From: Desulfamplus sp.
GTDB lineage: Bacteria; Desulfobacterota; Desulfobacteria; Desulfobacterales; Desulfobacteraceae
DNA length: 5,057 nucleotides
Assembly (NCBI GenBank): GCA_015233755.1
Contig: JADFXA010000183.1
Span: forward strand, 1 to 5,057
Direction of reading: 5' to 3'
Positions within the stretch are counted from its first letter, which is position 1. Every line of letters starts with the position of its first letter. A program made the position numbers and the translations under genes. This document shows, piece after piece, positions 1-5,057 of this stretch. The notes under the pieces are model-generated. The model had not been told where the DNA came from, searched no databases, and was given only the letters and a program-made list of their open reading frames with translations.

Positions 1-360
1 CGGAAAAAAAGGAATATTAGTTTGATCTTTGCTATCTTCCATCTTCTTTTTAGAAATAGGCTCTTTAAGAGCAACAGACAACGCTTCATTATTGTGCAAT
101 CTATCCAAGCCGCTACGCAATAGATGAGGTACTATCTCACCACTACTGTTAAAGATGCGAATATCTCTTAAATCTTGACGCAATACTCCTTTATAAACAG
201 CTTCAGGCAGTTCTATTTTATAGATTGGGCTATCACCACTTACATTTAGAGTAAATCCATAAGCAAAATCTTTTGGTGAGAGGGAGTCACAGTAAACAGT
301 GTCAGATTTTGTAATAAAAAACAAAATTAATAAAAGAATCCTCAACATATATTTTTTCAT
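1..360 (-). CDS. DUF3999 family exported protein, N-terminal 120 residues (3' end outside window)
   Basis: The frame is open from ATG at 360-358 to the left edge and encodes 120 residues. Residues 1-17 look like a Sec signal or membrane anchor: basic MKKYMLR followed by the hydrophobic run ILLLILFFI. The mature part matches what I know of the DUF3999 N-terminus: DFAYG (31-35), a YKIELPEAVYKGV stretch (47-59), DLRDIRIFNSSGEIVPH (63-79) and IPFFP (116-120). The family is uncharacterised; members are usually several hundred residues long with an exported domain and a C-terminal membrane segment, so most of this gene is missing here. The start is supported by GAGGTG six bases upstream. It lies 11 nt after the DUF2339 gene, its usual genomic partner, which suggests the two act together at the inner membrane or periplasm. 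A Cys at residue 24 follows Tyr, which does not fit a lipobox, so I do not call it a lipoprotein. Family assignment is confident; function is unknown. Confidence 0.85.
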   Translation of the reverse strand, partial: MKKYMLRILLLILFFITKSDTVYCDSLSPKDFAYGFTLNVSGDSPIYKIELPEAVYKGVLRQDLRDIRIFNSSGEIVPHLLRSGLDRLHNNEALSVALKEPISKKKMEDSKDQTNIPFFP

Positions 361-374
361 TGATTTCACCTCTA
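361..374 (-). promoter_or_regulatory. Ribosome binding site of the DUF3999 gene, overlapping the upstream stop codon
   Basis: On the minus strand GAGGTG occupies 372-367, followed by a six-base spacer (AAATCA) and the ATG at 360. The TAG stop of the DUF2339 gene is 374-372, so the last G of the stop is the first G of the Shine-Dalgarno. Ribosomes ending on the upstream gene would sit on this site, which suggests translational coupling. The site supports the chosen start over the next Met, four codons in. Confidence 0.75.
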
Positions 375-3332
375 TTGAGCCTTTTTATCCTTTGGAGGAA
401 GGGGTGAGAGATAACCAATAAGCAACATCAAACCACCCACAGCTAAAAAAGAGACAATCCTTGCAATGGTTCTGATGCCTGAAAGATCAACTGTAAATAG
501 TTTCAACACAAGCAAACCGAGCAACACTGCTCCAGCAAACCACAGTTTGCGTCTTGAGCTTTTTGCAGCAAATGAAGTTGTAAAAAGAGCAATAACTCCC
601 CAAAGAATAGAGATTGAAGCCTGAAAAATAACTGATGCTGTAAGGCTGTCAAAATAGAATGGAACATCAAAATAGAAATGGACAAAACGACCAGTAACAA
701 AGTTAAGCCAGATAAAGATAAGAAGCAGTGTGATAACTTGTTTTATTTTTGCACTAACATCTTTGAATGCCCAGATAAAAAGAACAAGCAGAACAAAGAT
801 TTGAGAAAGCTCTAACGGATTTACAATAGGAAAGTATGGCAAAGGGGAGGGATTACCGTCATAAAAGTTAGTCCACAAAATCCAACAGACTAAGAAAAGA
901 GCAGGAATAGTCAGGCCTTGTTTAAAATAGCAGCTCGAATTGTTTACAAAAGGCGCCCACTTTATTAGCTCTCCTTTTCGGATAATTAATAGAATAAAAA
1001 TAGCTGGCACTATTCCCCATAAGATTCCTGACCATGTTGAAGAGCTTTCAAACAGCATATCAAAATAGTGTGTTGTTCTTGGAGTAAATAGTTGCTCGAC
1101 GAACCAAACAGCTTCATGGGAAACAACAAAAATAAGAAGCCAAAGTGTCTTAATGTGCCACCAAGATATTAGTTTAGCTGTAAATCCAATAGATTTAACA
1201 AATTTGCTAAACTTACCAGAATTAGACTCTGTGTTAGGCTGTATATTAATCTCTGAATTAGGCTCTATATCAGATTCTATCTTAGATTCTGTGTTTAGAG
1301 TGTGGTTTTTATCTAATTGCCATAAAATTCGATATTGCACCGCAAAAGTGATAATCCATGCTGCACCTCCCCATTTTGCAAAAAGATGAGAGTTGCCATA
1401 AAGATCAAGAAGCTCCAAACAAAGAGTGCAGAAAATAACAGGCAAAAAGCCCATCATAGCAAAAATAAGCTGCTTCCATTTAAATCGCTCTGCAACCATT
1501 GCCATTGCTTGACAGCTAACTGCACAATAGATAAGAAATAGATTATACTTATTATAATCTGTGCTTGAAAAATGGTGGTCAATCTCATTAATACCAGCAC
1601 AAAACCACCAAATAAGCCCCCATAAAAGAAGTGGTATATGAAAATATCTCTCCCATCTTCTGAGCTTTTCTCGCTGCGAGATCATATAATAAGAGGAGAA
1701 GAGTCCAGCAATGCTTATAAAAATGCAGCCTAAATAGATATGGTTTAGAAACACCATTCCATTTGAAAAGGCATAATAATCGCCATTGTAATTATAAGGG
1801 GTATCGGTTGCGGCAAGAAATGCGATACCAGCTCCAAATTGGAGCATTATTCCAAAGAGCCGAGCCAACAAACGGCTTTGGCGGACTCCAACCCAAACCA
1901 TTGCAGCACCTTCAATTGCCCATGCAGTTGATGTCCATTTTCCATCCAGAGCAAGTGGAATAGCAAGAGAGCCAAAAACAACACCCATTGCAAGAAATGC
2001 TTCAGTTAGCATTCGCATTCCTTCAACAACTCTATTCCAAAGAATAGTTGCAAGCGTTATGTAAAAGAGCCCAAGGGTTAAGGCAGTAATTGCAAGCCCA
2101 TACTCCATATGCTCGACAAGAGCACTTTGCAATCCAAAGCTGACCAATGGTACTCCAAATACTAAAGGACCATCAACAAATCCTTTTAATTTTGGAGGTT
2201 GTCTATGTGCAAAAAGAACAGAAATTGCGACATAAAAGAGAAAAAATAGGATTAAGAATGGCTCGGTAGTTGAGAAGAGTTCTGGTTTATAATGTTCACT
2301 GCCCCAAAGTGAAGAGATTACAAATGTGAATGCAAATCCAATAAGGTTTAGCTCACGCCAAGCTTTAAACCATGCAATTCCCAAAATTCCGCAATTGAGC
2401 AGCGCATAATAGGAAAATAGCATTACATGGCTGCCACTTCCCGTTGACATAAGAACTGGTGCAAGAAAACCACCAATAACTCCTGATACTGCTAACGATT
2501 TTGCATCTTGCATAACAGCTAAAGCACAAGAAAGAGCAACAAGCATAATCATAATTAAGAGAGAGAAGGTGTTTGGAAGAAGATTATAGAGCTTTGATGC
2601 AGCAAAAACGGTAAGATATAAAATACCAATGCCGCCACCTTGGAGTACCAAGCCATATTCACCTTTGCCATACTGACTAATAGCTGATGTTCCAACTTTA
2701 TCTTCTTTTCCTTGTCTATCTTTTTTTTGCGTATATGCTTCCCTGTTTTTCATTGACCAGCCAGTAATGAGCATAGCAAGAGCAGCCACTACAACACAGA
2801 TAAGTCTAAATTCTATTGGAAAAAAATTGTGCTGGGCAGCATATTTGAGTAAAAACGACACTCCAAAGAAAATGATTATAATTCCAAGTTTTAAAACTAC
2901 ATTGCCTTTTGTGAAAAACTCTTTTATACGAATAAAGAGTCCTTTCAAAAAGCTAACCCTAACCGTAGTCCCGTCATCTGTAATATTTTTAGCTCTAATC
3001 TCTTTATATGAGCTCTCTTCAGGGGTGGGCTTTTTCGATATAATCTCTTCAGAGGAAATCTCTTCACCCGTAATATTTTCAGCCGTCTTTTCCTCAGAGT
3101 TAAATGATTCTGGAGTTATTGATGCTTCTGTTTGAGTTTTAGGTCGTTCTTCTTCAATATTGTTAAAATACTTCTGAGATTTTTCCAAGAGAGAGAGCCG
3201 TTTTCTCAAAGATATAATTTCAGCAAATAAGAGTCCAAATATAAACCCAAATAGCTCATTTCTGGAGTAGGAGTAGTGTGGAATAAAACCTATAAAAACT
3301 GCAAAACAAATACCCCAAAGAATATACCTCAT
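372..3332 (-). CDS. DUF2339 family polytopic inner-membrane protein, 986 residues
   Basis: This is a complete gene, from ATG at 3332 to TAG at 374-372. Two membrane segments (about 3-17 and 27-41) are followed by a charged, partly coiled-coil linker rich in E, S, T and K (about 42-145). The rest is almost continuous hydrophobic helices; I count roughly 25-28 membrane segments in total by eye. DUF2339 signatures are clear: GNVVLKLGIIIIFFGVSFLL (143-162), LDGKWTSTAWAIEGAAMVW (462-480), TGRFVHFYF (880-888) and the C-terminal block LFTVDLSGIRTIARIVSF (945-962) continuing to GYLSPLPPK (973-981). Length is normal for the family. A hydrophilic loop at about 672-725 holds a tetrapeptide repeat (680-703). 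DUF2339 proteins have no established biochemical role; the pairing with DUF3999 downstream is common. The gene starts 15 nt after the kinase stop, behind AAGGAG, so it is probably co-transcribed with both neighbours. I see no frameshift and no catalytic motif. An envelope or transport role would be a guess. Confidence 0.93.
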   Translation of the reverse strand: MRYILWGICFAVFIGFIPHYSYSRNELFGFIFGLLFAEIISLRKRLSLLEKSQKYFNNIEEERPKTQTEASITPESFNSEEKTAENITGEEISSEEIISKKPTPEESSYKEIRAKNITDDGTTVRVSFLKGLFIRIKEFFTKGNVVLKLGIIIIFFGVSFLLKYAAQHNFFPIEFRLICVVVAALAMLITGWSMKNREAYTQKKDRQGKEDKVGTSAISQYGKGEYGLVLQGGGIGILYLTVFAASKLYNLLPNTFSLLIMIMLVALSCALAVMQDAKSLAVSGVIGGFLAPVLMSTGSGSHVMLFSYYALLNCGILGIAWFKAWRELNLIGFAFTFVISSLWGSEHYKPELFSTTEPFLILFFLFYVAISVLFAHRQPPKLKGFVDGPLVFGVPLVSFGLQSALVEHMEYGLAITALTLGLFYITLATILWNRVVEGMRMLTEAFLAMGVVFGSLAIPLALDGKWTSTAWAIEGAAMVWVGVRQSRLLARLFGIMLQFGAGIAFLAATDTPYNYNGDYYAFSNGMVFLNHIYLGCIFISIAGLFSSYYMISQREKLRRWERYFHIPLLLWGLIWWFCAGINEIDHHFSSTDYNKYNLFLIYCAVSCQAMAMVAERFKWKQLIFAMMGFLPVIFCTLCLELLDLYGNSHLFAKWGGAAWIITFAVQYRILWQLDKNHTLNTESKIESDIEPNSEINIQPNTESNSGKFSKFVKSIGFTAKLISWWHIKTLWLLIFVVSHEAVWFVEQLFTPRTTHYFDMLFESSSTWSGILWGIVPAIFILLIIRKGELIKWAPFVNNSSCYFKQGLTIPALFLVCWILWTNFYDGNPSPLPYFPIVNPLELSQIFVLLVLFIWAFKDVSAKIKQVITLLLIFIWLNFVTGRFVHFYFDVPFYFDSLTASVIFQASISILWGVIALFTTSFAAKSSRRKLWFAGAVLLGLLVLKLFTVDLSGIRTIARIVSFLAVGGLMLLIGYLSPLPPKDKKAQ
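1222..1293. repeat. Six-copy degenerate 12-bp tandem repeat inside the DUF2339 gene
   Basis: Read on the plus strand in 12-base steps from 1222, the units are ttagactctgtg, ttaggctgtata, ttaatctctgaa, ttaggctctata, tcagattctatc and ttagattctgtg. Units 1 and 6 differ at one base, as do units 2 and 4. On the coding strand the period is four codons, giving NTES-KIES-DIEP-NSEI-NIQP-NTES (residues 680-703) in a hydrophilic loop between two membrane segments. Copy-number change would keep the reading frame. Confidence 0.8.
2979..3083. repeat. Imperfect short repeats in the acidic N-terminal linker of the DUF2339 gene
   Basis: The 14-mer gtaatattttcagc at 3070-3083 recurs at 2980-2993 with one mismatch, encoding AENIT (residues 84-88) and AKNIT (114-118). 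Between them, aatctcttca occurs at 3042-3051 and again at 3057-3066, encoding the paired GEEIS/SEEII motifs. This is a low-complexity linker with remnants of internal duplication and no regular array. Confidence 0.5.
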
Positions 3333-3347
3333 AAAATTTCTCCTTTT
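3333..3347 (-). promoter_or_regulatory. Ribosome binding site of the DUF2339 gene in the 15-nt gap after the kinase
   Basis: On the minus strand AAGGAG sits at 3345-3340 with a seven-base spacer before the ATG at 3332. The site lies immediately after the kinase TAA (3350-3348). The whole gap is ribosome binding site plus spacer, leaving no room for a terminator or a separate promoter. Confidence 0.8.
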
Positions 3348-5057
3348 TTAAGGCATTAATTTTAAATAACCCTCTATCTTGTATACTTCCTTCTCTAACT
3401 TTTCAATCATGCTGAACAGTTGATCTGATTGGTTTGCTTTTGCTGTTTTTTCAAGTTCATATGCTATTTTATGAAGATTTCTTGCTGCAACATTTCCTGC
3501 ACCGCCCTTAATGGAGTGTGCTTCTATTCTTATAACTTCAATATTTTTATCTTCAAGTGCCTTGTATAAAAAGCCCACTTGAGTTTTAAGATCTTCTAAA
3601 AAAGCCTCCATTGCTTCCATAAAAAGCTCTCTGTCACCCATAAAATCAGTAATAGCTTCATCAATATTTATAGGTGGAGCCTCTTTTGAATCGCTAATAC
3701 CATCTATATTCTCTTCAGACTCAGGTACCTTTTGAATGCTCATATTTACACCACTGCTATCTATTGGTCGGGTTAAACGAGTCCATTTTTCAACCATAGA
3801 TAACAGCAACTCTTTTTTTAAAGGTTTTGTAACATAGTCATTCATACCTGCTTGTAGACACTTTGCTCTATATCCCTCAATAGCATGGGCAGTCATTGCA
3901 ATAATTGGGACCATTAAACCATTCATTGAATCAAAATCAGCAGAGTCAAGGTCAGCAGAATAGAGTTCGGCAATTTTTGATTCATGTTCTCTAATTTCAG
4001 CAGTTGCCTTATATCCGTCCATCACAGGCATCTGAATATCCATTAATATAATCTCATATTTGTTTTTCTTGAATAATGCTACAGCTTGCTGACCATTTTC
4101 TGCTATGTCAACTTTGTACCCAGCTCCTGTAAGCTGCATTTTTATCACTTCTTGGTTTATTCGATAATCTTCTACCAGAAGAACCTTAATCTCTTTATCA
4201 GTGGAATTTTCTTCAACAGACTTGTTAGAAGCTGTCTGTTCTGACTCTTTTAAGTTAATTCCCAATTGACCTGATTGCTTACCAAGAATAATGGAAAACC
4301 AGAATGTACTTCCCTTGCCTTCCTCACTTTCTACACCGATCTTTCCCCCCATAAGCTCAACTAATTGCTTGGCTATTGTTGTTCCTAATCCAGTACCGCC
4401 ATATTTTCTTGTTATTGAGCCATCAGCTTGTGTAAAGCTGTCAAATATTAATGTGAGTTTTTCTTTTGGAATCCCTATTCCTGTATCCTTGATTGTAAAA
4501 AATAACTCTATGCTATTTTCCTTTTCTTCAACCACACTTGCTTTTATAGTAATAGTTCCTTCATTGGTAAACTTTATGGCATTACTGGTAAGGTTCATTA
4601 AAATCTGACGCAGACGTGCAGAGTCACCAACCACATCAGCAGGTATTTCAAAAGGCAGGTATGAATCCAGATCAAGTCCTTTTTGCATAGCCATTAGAGC
4701 AACGCCGTTGCAAAAATTTTCAAAAAACTGTCTTAAATTAAAAGGTATCAGGTTGAGTTCAAGTTTACCGGCTTCAATCTTGGAAAAATCAAGAATATCG
4801 TTAACTATATCTAAAAGAGAATATGCTTCTGATGTAATTGTCCATAATAGTTTTTTCTTATCATCATCAATTTCTGATTCTAAAATAAGTTCTGATAAAC
4901 CTATAATACCATTTAGAGGTGTTCTTATTTCATGGCTCATATTCGCTAAAAATTCGCTTTTAGCTGTATTGGCAGCTTCTGCTGACTTTCGGGCTGCTAT
5001 AAGGTCAGCTGTCTGCTTTTCAATCTCATCTTGCAGATTCTTTGAGTAGCTTGCCTG
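3348..5057 (-). CDS. Hybrid sensor histidine kinase with receiver and HPt domains, C-terminal 569 residues (5' end outside window)
   Basis: The frame is open through the right edge. Numbering from the first in-window residue (codon 5057-5055), a charged signalling helix (about 1-38, ending AAARKSAEAANTAKSEF-like in the usual HisKA lead-in) runs into the H-box MSHEIRTPLNG with phospho-acceptor His42 (codon 4934-4932). HATPase_c follows with N-box NLTSNAIKFT (155-164), G1 box DTGIGIP (191-197), F-box FDSFTQAD (205-212) and G2 box GGTGLG (220-225). The receiver domain (about 289-425) has Asp297, phospho-acceptor Asp340 in MDIQMPVMDG (codon 4040-4038), Thr389 and Lys411 in TKP. The HPt domain (about 465-565) has AHSIKGGAGN with His514 (codon 3518-3516). 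All residues needed for a His-Asp-His relay are present. The sensor part lies outside the window, so the signal is unknown. The layout resembles BarA or ArcB, but that does not identify an orthologue. A partner response regulator must take the phosphate from the HPt; none is visible here. The Met at 4940 is inside the H-box and is not the start. Confidence 0.95.
   Translation of the reverse strand, partial: QASYSKNLQDEIEKQTADLIAARKSAEAANTAKSEFLANMSHEIRTPLNGIIGLSELILESEIDDDKKKLLWTITSEAYSLLDIVNDILDFSKIEAGKLELNLIPFNLRQFFENFCNGVALMAMQKGLDLDSYLPFEIPADVVGDSARLRQILMNLTSNAIKFTNEGTITIKASVVEEKENSIELFFTIKDTGIGIPKEKLTLIFDSFTQADGSITRKYGGTGLGTTIAKQLVELMGGKIGVESEEGKGSTFWFSIILGKQSGQLGINLKESEQTASNKSVEENSTDKEIKVLLVEDYRINQEVIKMQLTGAGYKVDIAENGQQAVALFKKNKYEIILMDIQMPVMDGYKATAEIREHESKIAELYSADLDSADFDSMNGLMVPIIAMTAHAIEGYRAKCLQAGMNDYVTKPLKKELLLSMVEKWTRLTRPIDSSGVNMSIQKVPESEENIDGISDSKEAPPINIDEAITDFMGDRELFMEAMEAFLEDLKTQVGFLYKALEDKNIEVIRIEAHSIKGGAGNVAARNLHKIAYELEKTAKANQSDQLFSMIEKLEKEVYKIEGYLKLMP
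3930..3959. repeat. Two-copy 15-bp tandem duplication in the receiver domain
   Basis: On the coding strand TCTGCTGACCTTGAC (3959-3945) is followed directly by TCTGCTGATTTTGAT (3944-3930), matching at 12 of 15 bases. All three differences are C to T; two are silent and one changes Leu to Phe. They encode SADLD-SADFD. The insertion lies between the helix after the phospho-Asp loop (EIREHE) and the VPIIAMTA strand, a loop that tolerates length variation in hybrid kinases. Confidence 0.7.

Noticed and set aside
286..291. Possible lipoprotein Cys (residue 24) in the DUF3999 signal region
   Set aside because: The residues before it are T-V-Y. A Tyr at -1 and the lack of a Leu-type lipobox argue against lipidation.
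503..700. A 65-residue minus-strand frame inside the DUF2339 gene
   Set aside because: It is an out-of-frame shadow of the conserved C-terminal part of the DUF2339 protein. Its hydrophobic look comes from the underlying codons.
1222..1293. The 12-bp repeats as a CRISPR array or protein-binding iterons
   Set aside because: The units are contiguous, degenerate, in frame within a coding region and lack spacers. A coding minisatellite explains them better.
1153..3135. Plus-strand open frames opposite the DUF2339 gene (1153-1389, 1335-1541, 1763-1963, 2767-3135)
   Set aside because: They lie fully inside a well-supported minus-strand gene, have no family features, and two of them overlap each other. 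They look like shadow frames.
3348..4940. A kinase gene starting at the ATG at 4940
   Set aside because: That Met is inside the conserved H-box. The frame stays open for 39 more codons to the window edge and encodes the typical helix leading into HisKA, so the true start lies outside the window.
4291..5049. Plus-strand open frames opposite the kinase (4291-4608 and 4708-5049)
   Set aside because: They are antisense to strongly conserved HATPase and HisKA motifs, and the translations show no recognisable domain.
3348..5057. Naming the kinase BarA or ArcB from its HisKA-HATPase-REC-HPt layout
   Set aside because: The layout is shared by many unrelated hybrid kinases, and the sensor region that would tell them apart is outside the window.

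Overview
The window is a gene-dense, AT-rich stretch; lines counted by eye run from about 30 to 45 % GC. All real coding is on the minus strand. It suggests a Gram-negative bacterium, because DUF2339/DUF3999 pairs and long hybrid kinases ending in an HPt domain are typical of proteobacteria and relatives. The sequence alone does not fix the genus.

There are three co-directional genes, read from the right edge to the left. (1) The 3' part of a hybrid sensor histidine kinase (3348-5057, open at the right edge) carries HisKA, HATPase_c, receiver and HPt domains. (2) After 15 nt comes a complete DUF2339 polytopic membrane protein of 986 residues (372-3332). (3) After 11 nt comes the N-terminal 120 residues of a DUF3999 exported protein (1-360, open at the left edge). 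The gaps hold only ribosome binding sites, and I see no promoter or terminator, so this looks like the inside of one operon whose ends lie outside the window.

DUF2339 and DUF3999 proteins are a recurrent uncharacterised gene pair: a many-pass inner-membrane protein and an exported partner. The less usual point is a phosphorelay kinase directly upstream in the same apparent transcript. This raises the possibility, inferred only from position, that the kinase senses or controls the membrane pair. Other points of note are short in-frame DNA repeats in hydrophilic linkers: a six-copy 12-bp array in a loop of the DUF2339 protein, a two-copy 15-bp duplication in the receiver domain, and looser repeats in the acidic N-terminal linker of the DUF2339 protein. 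There are no RNA genes, mobile elements, CRISPR arrays or gene-free stretches longer than 15 nt.
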